Shown here piece after piece: positions 53,799 through 62,451 of a DNA stretch of 64,000 nt. Below the pieces are notes generated by a model, which worked only from the letters and a program-made list of their open reading frames with translations, searched no databases and was not told the origin of the DNA. Position 1 is the first letter of the stretch. The number at the start of each line of letters is the position of its first letter. Source of the DNA: Phototrophicus methaneseepsis (GTDB lineage: Bacteria; Chloroflexota; Anaerolineae; Aggregatilineales; Phototrophicaceae); contig NZ_CP062983.1 in the NCBI RefSeq assembly GCF_015500095.1, positions 124,001 to 188,000 of the forward strand. Reading direction: 5' to 3'. Both the position numbers and the translations under genes were made by a program.

Positions 53799-54131
53799 TG
53801 AATGATGGCAGACTGGGCGAGTTTTATGGGCTCATATGATTAAAAAATGCCCAAATTTGTAAAATTTGTCTCAGAAATGCCCTTTTACCCTTAAAACTTA
53901 ACGTATCAGGACGGTGCTTGCCTTGTCACACGCTGCTTGTATATGGTAAACTGCCAGAAATCTCGTTTGGCATACAGTAATACTGTAACCTAGTGGACGA
54001 CAAGCCCCGACAGCCTAATCAAATAGACCAACAAAACGCGCCGTGCAGTTTTTGCTGCCCGGTTTTTTGCGTTTCTGGCTGTTCTGGATGGGTCTCATAA
54101 CGAGGCCGGGGCGCAGTAGAAAGGAACCCTG
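53799..54131 (+). other. Leader region of the CNNM/CorC gene with terminator-like hairpin
   Basis: This 333-base gap carries a hairpin at 54041-54062 (CCGTGCAG and CTGCCCGG, one mismatch) followed by TTTTTT. It lies 70 nt before the downstream transporter start and 240 nt after ridA. A terminator placed there suggests attenuation or a riboswitch-type leader controlling the transporter. I could not match a known riboswitch class by eye. A weak promoter-like pair may be TTGCCT (53919) and TATGGT (53943). Confidence 0.45.
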
Positions 54132-55532
54132 TTGGACGACAGTACTTCGGGCAGTTTGCTCGGAATCGCTATATCAATAGCGCTTTATGCGCTGCTGACC
54201 TTAAGTTATGCCGCTCTCTCGAACGTCAGGCAGTCTAGCCTGCAGGAAGAGGCCGAAGAAGGCAATCGCCGTGCGGAAAAGACGCTCGCACTCCTCAAGA
54301 AGTCATCTCAAGTTGGCGCGACGTATGCCGTGCTGACGATGGCCCTGACATTCATCATTGCGGTGTTGGCATCGAATGCCTTCTTACAACCGCTGGTCGC
54401 AGCAACTGAGGTTGAAGAATCGCAAGTCGCCCTGGGCGTGCTTGGGATGGCAAGTGTCGCGGCGCTGACGATTATCCTGGGACGTAGTGTGCCGGAAGGC
54501 GTCGGCAGTTCTTATGCCGATAGCATCGCAATGCTGTTTACGTCGGCCATGTCCCTGAGCGTGACGCTGCTTTCCCCGTTGACGCGTGGACTGATGTTCA
54601 TCAGCCGTGCCGTCGCAGGCGTATTTGGCGGTGGTCAGTTAGTGAATACCGTCACGGAAGAAGAAATCCTCTCTTTGGTGAACGAAGGCAATACCGAAGG
54701 CACCATCGAGGACAAAGAAAAAGAGATGATCTTCTCCGTGTTGCAACTCAATGAAACGAACGTCCGAGAGGTGATGACGCCACGTATCGACATCGTGGCT
54801 GTCGATGTGAATACACCACTGACGGAAGCACTAGATAACTTCATTGATACGGGCTTTTCGCGCTTGCCTGTGTTCGAAGAAAATATCGATAACATCGTTG
54901 GCCTGCTTTACGCCAAGGACCTGCTGAATTTGTGGCGGCGCGGCGGATTGCAGAGCGACCGTACGGTACGGGAGATGGTTCGTCCGGCTTACTTCGTCCC
55001 TGAGACGAAGCTGGCTGATGAACTCCTGCGCGAGTTACAAAGTCGTAAAGTCCATATGGCGATTGTCGTCGATGAATACGGTGGTACCAGCGGCCTGGTC
55101 ACGATTGAAAACCTGATTGAAGAAATCGTGGGCGATATTCAGGACGAGTACGATTACAACGAAGAAGAAGAATATACGCGTAACGGCAATGGTGAATACC
55201 TGATCGACGCCAGCATGGACCTGGACGACTTCAACGAATTGTTGGAAGTCCACTTACAAGCGCCGGAGACGGATACACTCGGTGGGTATATCTATATGCG
55301 CCTGGGCCATGTGCCGGATGAAGGGGAAGTCATCGAAACAGACGAGCTGACGATGACGGTGCTCTCGATTGATGGCCGACGCATCCGCAAGGTAGAAGTC
55401 ATGCGTAAGACGCCGCCGGAAACCGATACCGAAAACACAGAAACGACCATCGAAGACGCCGCAGAAGCTTCGTCTTCAACAGAGCCACCTGAGGATGATG
55501 ATTCCTCCCAACCCCTGGCGGATGCTTCATGA
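54132..55532 (+). CDS. CNNM/HlyC/CorC family membrane transporter-like protein
   Basis: The 466-residue protein has the layout of this family. An N-terminal DUF21/CNNM membrane domain (about 1-200) has hydrophobic helices and the linker [35 protein letters not shown] pair of CBS domains follows ([20 protein letters not shown] ... ; [20 protein letters not shown]). A C-terminal CorC/HlyC domain carries [20 protein letters not shown], and an acidic tail ends the chain. The family is linked to Mg2+/Co2+ export or Na+-coupled Mg2+ transport, with nucleotide sensing by the CBS pair. The start is TTG with AAGGAA upstream. It overlaps cdd by four bases. Confidence 0.92.
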   Translation: MDDSTSGSLLGIAISIALYALLTLSYAALSNVRQSSLQEEAEEGNRRAEKTLALLKKSSQVGATYAVLTMALTFIIAVLASNAFLQPLVAATEVEESQVALGVLGMASVAALTIILGRSVPEGVGSSYADSIAMLFTSAMSLSVTLLSPLTRGLMFISRAVAGVFGGGQLVNTVTEEEILSLVNEGNTEGTIEDKEKEMIFSVLQLNETNVREVMTPRIDIVAVDVNTPLTEALDNFIDTGFSRLPVFEENIDNIVGLLYAKDLLNLWRRGGLQSDRTVREMVRPAYFVPETKLADELLRELQSRKVHMAIVVDEYGGTSGLVTIENLIEEIVGDIQDEYDYNEEEEYTRNGNGEYLIDASMDLDDFNELLEVHLQAPETDTLGGYIYMRLGHVPDEGEVIETDELTMTVLSIDGRRIRKVEVMRKTPPETDTENTETTIEDAAEASSSTEPPEDDDSSQPLADAS

Positions 55533-55939
55533 CGACTGCTATCCAAGTTGATGCGCTGATTCAGGCGGCGATCACCGCCGCCGATTATGCTTATGTGCCC
55601 TATTCGGAGTATCCGGTGGGGGCCGCCTTGCTGACGACAGAGGGCGAGATCTTCACCGGCTGCAACGTGGAAAATGCCGCTTATCCGGCGGGTATCTGTG
55701 GCGAGCGTACAGCGGTCTTCAAGGCGGTTAGCGAAGGAGAACGCAGCTTTCAGGCGATTGCCATCGCCACCAAGAATGGCGGGGCGCCCTGTGGCATCTG
55801 TCGTCAGGTGATGTATGAATTCGCGCCGACGCTGCGCGTCATCTGCTGCGATTTTGAAGGGGCGGTCACGATTGACCAGCCCCTCAACGAGCTGCTAGTA
55901 CATGGCTTCGGGCCTAGTTCTCTGCCACGACCTGACTAG
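55529..55939 (+). CDS. cdd: Cytidine deaminase
   Basis: The protein (136 residues) has the cytidine deaminase motifs GCNVENAAYPAGICGERTAVFKAVSEGE (zinc Cys plus catalytic Glu) and PCGICRQVMYEFAP (two further zinc cysteines). YVPYSEYPVGAALL at the N-terminus is also typical. The homotetrameric enzyme deaminates cytidine and deoxycytidine to uridine for pyrimidine salvage. The ATG overlaps the TGA of the CorC-type gene (ATGA), so translation is coupled. The VanZ gene follows 38 nt later. Confidence 0.97.
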   Translation: MTTAIQVDALIQAAITAADYAYVPYSEYPVGAALLTTEGEIFTGCNVENAAYPAGICGERTAVFKAVSEGERSFQAIAIATKNGGAPCGICRQVMYEFAPTLRVICCDFEGAVTIDQPLNELLVHGFGPSSLPRPD

Positions 55940-55977
55940 GCCGATCCAACCCTACTACCCATATCACCGCTAGACCG

Positions 55978-56463
55978 ATGATTCGACGTCTACTCAAGTT
56001 ATTCCTCGTTCTCGTGCTGTTCCTCTACCTGCTGCTGCTCGTGCGGCTGATCGTGTTCAAGTACCCTGACGACATGATGCTGTACAATCTGCGCAATTGG
56101 TCGCCGGAAGCGGTGCTTCGGCACGCCCGCAGGGCCAATCTGACGCCTTTCCATACGATTGGGTACAGCCTCGCCTATCGCCAGTTCAATTTAGTGAATG
56201 TGCTGTTTTATAACATCCTGGCTTTTATTCCACTGGGGTTGATCGCTTCGGCGCTGATCAAACGGCGTTGGCGCTGGCTACTTGTGCCGTTGATGGGCCT
56301 GCTGGTTTCAGTCAGCCTGGAAGCAATGCAACTGGTGACGACCCTGGGCGAAGGTGATATTGACGATGTCATTCTCAACTTCACCGGGGCGGTCATCGGC
56401 TATATGCTGTTTGCGATCATCGTACGAATCGGCAACTGGTTCAAACGAACATTCTTGATATAG
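55978..56463 (+). CDS. VanZ-like membrane protein
   Basis: The 161-residue protein has four membrane helices and the VanZ pattern: a first helix (LFLVLVLFLYLLLLVRLIVF), a loop with NLTPFHTIGYSLA, NVLFYNILAFIPLGLIASAL, then LVSVSLEAMQLVTTLGEGDIDDVILNFTGAVIGYMLF, with the conserved E-x-x-Q and D-x-x-D-x-x-x-N-x-x-G motifs. VanZ proteins alter low-level teicoplanin susceptibility in enterococci, but most family members have no defined role. It is the third gene of the corC-type, cdd and vanZ run. Confidence 0.9.
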   Translation: MIRRLLKLFLVLVLFLYLLLLVRLIVFKYPDDMMLYNLRNWSPEAVLRHARRANLTPFHTIGYSLAYRQFNLVNVLFYNILAFIPLGLIASALIKRRWRWLLVPLMGLLVSVSLEAMQLVTTLGEGDIDDVILNFTGAVIGYMLFAIIVRIGNWFKRTFLI

Positions 56464-56502
56464 CCCCTCTCCAGCGGAGCAGCACGGAGAGGGACGGACG
56501 AA

Positions 56503-57402
56503 TTAGCCAAAATATCCCGATTCGCTGATAATTTCATCGGCTGGCAGGAATGTCGCTTCTGCGATGGTGCGGCCTGTTTGCTGTAGATAAGCTTGTACAA
56601 TCCGGTAGCCAATGGCATAGCCGCCATACGTGGGCATACCGATGGGCTCCGCGCCAGTCATCTGCCGCCAGTGATCGCCGAAGATATAGGCCCGTACCAC
56701 GCCGAAGCCGCTCACGTCCAGGCCATCCTGGATGAGTGCCTTGGCTGTTGCGAGCTGGCTATTGTCGAAGTCGGTGACGTAGTGGCCGAGCACCGCATCA
56801 CCAAACAAGGCCCCCGCGAAGGACTCCGCAAGGCCTTCCAGCACGATATATTCTCCCACAGTGATATTCGGCGTGAACGGGAAGATTCTTAGCCGGATCA
56901 GATGGTGCATCTCATGAACGACCGTCCCCGGCAGCGCCCGTAAATTGGCCTCCGTCGGCGTATCGTACTGCACGACGAAACGCGGCTGGAACCAATCTGT
57001 TGCACCTGTGTAGCCCCGCAGCACTGGATCAGACCGTTCTGCATCGCCTAGCGTCAGCCAGCCTTCGATGTGATCAAATGGAATGCGGTCAGCATACGGT
57101 GCAAAGCACTGGACAGCCCGCTGCATTGCTTCTGCCGCGATGCGCCAGACATCGGCAGCTTCTAAGGTTGTGAGCACATCAGGCTCCGTTGTCAGTTGAT
57201 CAGGCAACAGCCAATTCCAGGTACGTGCTCCTGCCAGCGGGTCATCATCCCCCTGAGACATCATGCTCATCATCTGCTGCCATGGCTGGACCAGACCCTG
57301 GATATAGCGCTGCTGGCGCGTTTCGGCATCCGGCGCATGGATGACATCGTGATAGATACGATTTGTAGCGACGAATTGCGTCGCAATCGGTTGTGTTGAC
57401 AT
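56503..57402 (-). CDS. Putative zinc metalloprotease, DUF2268-type
   Basis: The 299-residue protein contains HEMHHLIRL (zinc-binding HExxH) followed ~30 residues later by EGLAESFAGALFG, whose Glu could be the third ligand. FNLWLxx-type N-terminal helices, AVQCFAPYADRIPFDHIEGWLTLG and PTYGGYAIGYRIVQAYLQQTG at the C-terminus match the DUF2268 predicted Zn-dependent protease family. No signal peptide is visible, so it is likely cytoplasmic. Substrate unknown. It is convergent with vanZ and divergent from ada. Confidence 0.8.
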   Translation of the reverse strand: MSTQPIATQFVATNRIYHDVIHAPDAETRQQRYIQGLVQPWQQMMSMMSQGDDDPLAGARTWNWLLPDQLTTEPDVLTTLEAADVWRIAAEAMQRAVQCFAPYADRIPFDHIEGWLTLGDAERSDPVLRGYTGATDWFQPRFVVQYDTPTEANLRALPGTVVHEMHHLIRLRIFPFTPNITVGEYIVLEGLAESFAGALFGDAVLGHYVTDFDNSQLATAKALIQDGLDVSGFGVVRAYIFGDHWRQMTGAEPIGMPTYGGYAIGYRIVQAYLQQTGRTIAEATFLPADEIISESGYFG

Positions 57403-57526
57403 GGTTTTCCTCTCTATTCATGAACCATGCCCATCCTAAGCTATGACGCAACGTGAGGGTCAAGTGTTTTAATGGGTAAAATGGACCTATTGCGTCCTTT
57501 TACATGTCAATTAGACTGATAAAGGT

Positions 57527-57580
57527 TCACAAAGGGACATCCCCGACAATCAGCAAGTTGATAACATCCCCCCTTTGTGA
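57527..57580. promoter_or_regulatory. Inverted repeat upstream of ada
   Basis: TCACAAAGGG (57527-57536) and CCCTTTGTGA (57571-57580) are perfect 10-bp inverted copies 34 nt apart, about 100 nt before ada. They may form an operator pair or a hairpin. No E. coli-type Ada box was seen. Confidence 0.5.
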
Positions 57581-57682
57581 TTCACTTCGTTTATCAAAGA
57601 TGCGGGCGCAAGAATCGGGAGGCACATCGCATCTGAGGCATGTATGCTCGTTGCATTGCACCGAGCAAACGGAGGCTGAACC

Positions 57683-58759
57683 ATGATACAGGAATTTACG
57701 CTCGACCTCACAGAAGATGTCTGTTACAAGGCGGTCGCCAATGGGGACCCTGCCTACGACGGGCAATTCGTCGTGGCTGTTAAGACAACAGGCATCTACT
57801 GCCGCCCATCCTGCCCAGCACGCACCCCTAAGCGCGAGAACGTCGAGTTCTTCCCGCTGCCGGCTGCTGCTGAATGCAACGGTTATCGTCCTTGCAAACG
57901 CTGCAATCCGCGCCAGCATGATATGCAGGATGAGCAGGCCCGTCGCGTGCAAATTATCTGCGATTATATTACCGAGCATCTCGATGCGGATTTATCGTTG
58001 GAGGCACTCGCCCAACAGGTCCATCTCAGCCCGTACTACTTCCAGCGGACATTTAAGCAGATGATGGGCATTACGCCGCGCCAATACGCTGAAGCCAAAC
58101 GCATGGACTGCCTGAAAGAGCATTTGCGTGATGGCCTGAGCGTGACAGATGCCGTGTATGAAGTCGGCTTTGGGGCCAGCAGCCGCATGTACGAGCGTGC
58201 TGATGCGCATCTGGGCATGACGCCGACGACCTATCGCAACAAGGGCGAGGATATGACCATCGTCTATACGATTGTCAATTGCCCATTGGGGCGGATGTTG
58301 ATCGCAGCGACAGAACGTGGCATTTGTAAGATTGATATGCGCCACAATGATGAAGAACTCGTCGCACGTTTGATTGAAGAATTCCCGAAAGCCACCATCG
58401 CCAATGATGATGACGCGATGTGTGATTACGCGCACCAAATCGTGGCCCATCTAAACGGTTGGCAGCCCCATCTCGATTTACCCATCGACATCCGGGTTAC
58501 CGCCTTCCAGCAGCGGGTGCTCTCTGAATTACAACGCATCCCTTACGGCGAAACCCGCTCTTACAAGCAAATCGCGGAAGCCATCGGCAACCCGCGCGCT
58601 GCCCGTGCTGTTGGCAACGCCTGCAACGCCAACCCGGTCCCGATCCTCATCCCATGCCATCGCGTCATCCACAGCGATGGGGGCATCACGGGTTATGCCT
58701 TCGGTCCAGAGGTCAAGAAGCAAATCCTCGATACTGAGCGAGAGAATAAGCCGGAATAG
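57683..58759 (+). CDS. ada: Bifunctional Ada: methyl-phosphotriester/O6-methylguanine DNA methyltransferase and activator
   Basis: All parts of Ada are present in 358 residues. The N-terminal zinc domain has Cys40, Cys44, Cys71 and Cys74 (equivalent to E. coli C38/C42/C69/C72). An AraC helix-turn-helix follows (LEALAQQVHLSPYYFQRTFKQMMG). The C-terminal methyltransferase domain carries PILIPCHRVIHSDG with the suicide acceptor Cys325. Methylation of Cys40 turns the protein into an activator of the adaptive response to alkylation. GGAGGC precedes the ATG. An alkA or alkB gene is not next to it. Confidence 0.96.
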   Translation: MIQEFTLDLTEDVCYKAVANGDPAYDGQFVVAVKTTGIYCRPSCPARTPKRENVEFFPLPAAAECNGYRPCKRCNPRQHDMQDEQARRVQIICDYITEHLDADLSLEALAQQVHLSPYYFQRTFKQMMGITPRQYAEAKRMDCLKEHLRDGLSVTDAVYEVGFGASSRMYERADAHLGMTPTTYRNKGEDMTIVYTIVNCPLGRMLIAATERGICKIDMRHNDEELVARLIEEFPKATIANDDDAMCDYAHQIVAHLNGWQPHLDLPIDIRVTAFQQRVLSELQRIPYGETRSYKQIAEAIGNPRAARAVGNACNANPVPILIPCHRVIHSDGGITGYAFGPEVKKQILDTERENKPE

Positions 58760-58827
58760 ATTGTCTGTTACACGGGTGTGAGCCTGAAGTAATCGCAGTG
58801 CTTTGGCCGGATGATGCTAAATAAAAA

Positions 58828-58856
58828 AAACGCCCCGATGTGGGGCGTTTCGTTTT
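58828..58856. terminator. Bidirectional terminator between ada and rpsD
   Basis: AAACGCCCC (58828-58836) and GGGGCGTTT (58842-58850) form a 9-bp stem with a 5-nt loop; A-rich and T-rich flanks give U-tracts on both strands between these convergent genes. Confidence 0.88.
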
Positions 58857-58880
58857 TAATGCGATACTGCGAAGCTGGAA

Positions 58881-59507
58881 TTAGGTCAGGCGGTTGTAGT
58901 ATTCAACCACGAGCTGAATATCAACCTGGGCCTGAATTTCGCCTTCTTCCGGGATGCGCAGGAAGGTCGCGCTGAATTCGTTCTTATTCACCGAAAGATA
59001 CGGCGGATAAGCAGCGATCTGGTCAACCCATTCAATAACATGGACGTTCTTCTTCATCTTGTCGCTCAGGGAGATGACATCCCCTGGCTTCACCTGATAA
59101 GAAGGCAGGTCCAGGCGCTGGCCGTTAACCAACACATGACCATGTACAACCAGTTGGCGAGAAGCCCAGATGGTTGCGCCAAGGCCGGCTTTATAAACCA
59201 GATTATCCAGGCGGCGTTCCAGAATGCCGAGCAGGTTCACACCGGTTGCGCCGGTCATCTGCACAGCTTTTTTGTAGTAGTTACGCATCTGGCGTTCACG
59301 TACATTGTAGATGTACGCCAGCTTCTGCTTTTCGTCGAGCTGCTGACCGTAGTCGCTGCGACGACCACCACGGAAGGATTTTTCCTTACCGTGATCACCA
59401 GGCGGATAGGCGCGCTTGTCTAGGATGCGCGAGTACTTCGGGCGCGGCACCAGCAACGTGCCGAAGCGTCGCTGCTGCTTTGCTTTAGGACCATGATACG
59501 ATGCCAT
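58881..59507 (-). CDS. rpsD: 30S ribosomal protein S4
   Basis: The 208-residue product matches S4 throughout: MASYHGPKAKQQRRFGTLL, RAYPPGDHG, SDYGQQLDEKQKLAYIYNVRERQMRNYYKKA, RRLDNLVYKAGLGATIWASRQLVVHGHVLVNGQ in the S4 RNA-binding domain, and VVEYYNR at the end. It lacks the zinc-binding cysteines, so it is the C-minus form. It binds 16S rRNA early in 30S assembly. It is not beside rpsM/rpsK/rpoA, so here it is a standalone gene that may be autoregulated. GAGG upstream supports the ATG at 59507; the frame extends to 59567. Confidence 0.97.
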   Translation of the reverse strand: MASYHGPKAKQQRRFGTLLVPRPKYSRILDKRAYPPGDHGKEKSFRGGRRSDYGQQLDEKQKLAYIYNVRERQMRNYYKKAVQMTGATGVNLLGILERRLDNLVYKAGLGATIWASRQLVVHGHVLVNGQRLDLPSYQVKPGDVISLSDKMKKNVHVIEWVDQIAAYPPYLSVNKNEFSATFLRIPEEGEIQAQVDIQLVVEYYNRLT

Positions 59508-59727
59508 TTGTTGTCTTACCTCATTTATATCGTTGCACCAGGCCAGCCGCTGCCCAGTACGATTCATTCAAATGAATGTGACGCGAGAACGGAACGTATC
59601 TATTCTATGGAGCTGTGCGACATTTTCCAGGGGGAGTTTTGCAGATCAAGCTGCTGAAAAGGCTCATTCAACGTGAATCAGCCCTATGCACAGCCCCACA
59701 GCAGCCTATGAAAACGTATGCGGTAGC

Positions 59728-61281
59728 TCAGCCGATCTGCGGCGGGCGCAGTTCGTGTAGATCATCCAGGGAGATATGCCCATCGCGTAAGGCGCGCAGT
59801 GCGGCGTTGGTACGGTCCCGGACTTTCAACTTGGTCATAATGCGAGCCATGATCTCGATCATTTCAGTCATGGGCACGTTGAGCTTCGCGCCGATTTGCT
59901 CGTCACTGTAGCCTGCGGCCACGTGCAGCAAAACAGCTCGCTCCGTTTCAGTGAGTTCATTATCCGCATCATTGAGCATGCCGCTAACGATCTTACCGGC
60001 AATGCCACGTCCGAGGACAATCTCATCGTCCATCACTTTGCGGATGGCATCCATCAGCTTGCTCTCATCGGTGCTCTTGAGCAAATACCCATGCGCACCA
60101 GCCCGCAGAGCACGCATGATGTAGATGTCATCATCGCGGCCCGTCAGCACCAGCACTTTAACGTCTGGGGCTTGCTCACGGATGCTTGGCAGAATATCCA
60201 GGCCAGATTTCCCCGGCATATTCAGGTCCAGCAGCAGCACATCAGGCTGTAACTCCAGCGTGCGCAGCAAAGCCTGATCGCCATCGCTGGCCTCTGCCAG
60301 GACGAGGAATTCTTCATTGGCTTCCAGGTAACTCGCCAGGGCACGCCGCAGCAGCACATGATCATCCGCCATGACCACCTTAATCATCCGCCGGGGACGC
60401 GCATTTGGGTCATTCAGGCGGCCCGTCTGGCGTGTCGCTGAAGACTGATCAATTTCAGCATCACGCCCGGTGGTAAAGCCACCCACGGGCAGCGTCGCCT
60501 CTAATGCCTCTGCCAGGAGGTCCGCTGATTGGAAGCGCCGATCTTTGCGCTTTTCCAGCGTTTTAAGGATGACGTGTTCCAGGGAAGGCGTGATATCCGG
60601 TTTGATGAGGCGCGGCGGTGGCGGTGGCTGCTGAACGTGCTGCAGCAACAGGGCTGTGATGTCATCGGCATTAAATGGGAGCTGCCCAGTTAGCATCTCG
60701 TAAAGCACGATGCCGAGCGAATAAATATCTGTGCGGCGGTCCAATTCGTGGCCCTGGGCTTGCTCCGGCGAGATATACGCTGGCGTGCCGATGACCATCC
60801 CCGGAGCCGTTACGCGTTTGGCTTCTCGCGGTAACGCCAACCCCAGGTCCATAATCTTGATCTGCCCCTGGGGTGTCACTTTGATATTCGCAGGCTTAAT
60901 ATCTCGATGGATGATGTCGTTCTCGTGGGCATAATGCAGCGCCCGCGCGATCTGCGAACCCAGCGCGACGACTAATTCCGGCGCGGAAGGCACATAGGAC
61001 GCGAGCGAATCGCCATCAATATATTCGACGACGAGATAATCACGGTCGCTATCCTTGCCCATATCGTACAAGGCCATGATATTGGGATGATTGAGTTGGG
61101 CGGCTGCGTTGGCTTCCTGGAAGAAGCGAACACGGGTTGATTCTCGCACGTGGGGCAGCAAGACTTTAATCGCCACATCACGCCCAAGCAGGGAATCACG
61201 CCCCAAATAGACGGTCGATGTCGCGCCCTCACCGATATGTGCCAGAATTTCGTAGCGTTGGTTGAGCTTCTTGCCGATCAT
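59728..61281 (-). CDS. Ser/Thr protein kinase fused to a NarL-type response regulator
   Basis: The 517-residue protein combines two signalling systems. Residues 1-257 form a eukaryotic-like kinase: GEGATSTVY, Lys39, HRDIKPAN (Asp127, Asn132), and DLG at Asp145 in place of DFG. A ~40-residue linker leads to a receiver domain (299-420) with DD at 306-307, phospho-acceptor Asp352 in LLLDLNMPG, Thr380 and Lys402, all conserved. A LuxR/NarL helix-turn-helix ends the chain (445-500: LTETERAVLLHVAAGYSDEQIGAKL), though its recognition part (PMTEMIEIMARIMTKLKV) is not the usual TV-x-x-H. The kinase could directly control its own DNA-binding domain. No transmembrane segment. Confidence 0.93.
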   Translation of the reverse strand: MIGKKLNQRYEILAHIGEGATSTVYLGRDSLLGRDVAIKVLLPHVRESTRVRFFQEANAAAQLNHPNIMALYDMGKDSDRDYLVVEYIDGDSLASYVPSAPELVVALGSQIARALHYAHENDIIHRDIKPANIKVTPQGQIKIMDLGLALPREAKRVTAPGMVIGTPAYISPEQAQGHELDRRTDIYSLGIVLYEMLTGQLPFNADDITALLLQHVQQPPPPPRLIKPDITPSLEHVILKTLEKRKDRRFQSADLLAEALEATLPVGGFTTGRDAEIDQSSATRQTGRLNDPNARPRRMIKVVMADDHVLLRRALASYLEANEEFLVLAEASDGDQALLRTLELQPDVLLLDLNMPGKSGLDILPSIREQAPDVKVLVLTGRDDDIYIMRALRAGAHGYLLKSTDESKLMDAIRKVMDDEIVLGRGIAGKIVSGMLNDADNELTETERAVLLHVAAGYSDEQIGAKLNVPMTEMIEIMARIMTKLKVRDRTNAALRALRDGHISLDDLHELRPPQIG

Positions 61282-61525
61282 AGGCCCCCAGGCGAGAGGC
61301 TTTTTCTACAATTCAGTGTGTAAGCAGTGTCACTCTCAGTCTCACAAGCATACCATATCCGTACTTGCCATGCACACTCATGGTGCAGTAATTCAGGGAG
61401 ATTACGGATACAAATGTCACTTGCAACATATCTGCCAAAAACGCGTACTTATAGTAGGTTTAAGGAAAAGACATGACATAATCACCAATAAGGCGTTTTA
61501 GAATAAAATATGTGGATAATGTGCT

Positions 61526-61906
61526 ATGTCTAAAAATGATCGGTCTGATACAGGCCATACGCTCATTAAATTAGCCTTCTCTTTCCTCACATGGAGCTCG
61601 TTGGTCCTCGTCGCGATTGTGTTCAATACTGGCGATGGGCTCATCATCCCGATCCTGCTGTTTATGGGGTTCTTCCTCGTGCTGATTAATGGCTTCATCT
61701 GGGATTGGGGACAGGGGATGCAACATCGGCAGCAGCGGCGAGAAGCAGAAGAAAAGCGTAAGCGTGATATGCTTGATTCCGTCCTACGCAATATGAGCAA
61801 TGAACAATTGATGGCCCTACGTACCCGCTTGAGCGACCCTGATTTTGATGACGATCTCAAGCAAATGCTCGGGGATGATGGCGAATACATCATTGATCAA
61901 CTTTAA
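61526..61906 (+). CDS. Small membrane protein, KRDMLDS-tail family, copy 1
   Basis: The 126-residue protein has two membrane helices (LIKLAFSFLTWSSLVLVAIVF and LIIPILLFMGFFLVLINGFIW). A cytoplasmic tail at residues ~75-122 contains EEKRKRDMLDSVLRNMSNEQ and LMALRTRLSDPDFDDDL with GDDGEYI. Two more genes downstream encode the same layout, so this is a tandem family. No known domain was recognised; the tail resembles short SHOCT-like or helical interaction motifs. There is no clear ribosome-binding site before the ATG, which may indicate leaderless translation. Confidence 0.72.
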   Translation: MSKNDRSDTGHTLIKLAFSFLTWSSLVLVAIVFNTGDGLIIPILLFMGFFLVLINGFIWDWGQGMQHRQQRREAEEKRKRDMLDSVLRNMSNEQLMALRTRLSDPDFDDDLKQMLGDDGEYIIDQL

Positions 61907-61999
61907 CGGTCACTATTTCAATTGAGACAAGGGAAACCACCAGCAAGCGTTTTCGTGGCCGCCCGGCACACGAAATGAGTTTATTCATCGGGGAGCACC

Positions 62000-62377
62000 A
62001 TGATTGTACGTTCAATTACGACATTTCTGATGTGGCTAAGTTATCTGACGATATTGGTCATGATGCATGATGAGCTTGGCAACGCGATTATCGCGCTGGC
62101 AGGCGTGCTGATGATTCCCCTGGCGATTGCAAGTGCCGCGATGTGGGATAGTTTTAAAGAAAAAGAACCCGAGAAAAAAGCGACTCAGGAAGTTGATGAA
62201 GTCTCGTTTAACCGGGAAAAGCGCAAACGCGATATGCTGGATTCTATCCTGAGAGATTTAAGCGACGAGCAGCTTGCAGCCCTCAAAGAGCGCCTGAGTG
62301 AGCCTGACTTCGAGGATGATTTACAGGGTATGATCGGGGATGATGGCGAGCTCATCATGACTCGACGCTCAAACTAG
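62000..62377 (+). CDS. Small membrane protein, KRDMLDS-tail family, copy 2
   Basis: The 125-residue protein has the same plan as its neighbours: two N-terminal membrane helices (TTFLMWLSYLTILVMM, NAIIALAGVLMIPLAIASAAMW), a charged linker, then REKRKRDMLDSILRDLSDEQ and LAALKERLSEPDFEDDL, ending in IGDDGELI. The tail is more conserved than the membrane part, implying a cytoplasmic interaction partner. It is 94 nt from copy 1 and 75 nt from copy 3, so co-transcription is plausible. Confidence 0.72.
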   Translation: MIVRSITTFLMWLSYLTILVMMHDELGNAIIALAGVLMIPLAIASAAMWDSFKEKEPEKKATQEVDEVSFNREKRKRDMLDSILRDLSDEQLAALKERLSEPDFEDDLQGMIGDDGELIMTRRSN

Positions 62378-62451
62378 GCGTTATGGCGATATCACAGATG
62401 TGATGTGTCATAAGGCTCGCCCAAAATGCGTTTTGTGTTATGAGATAAACA

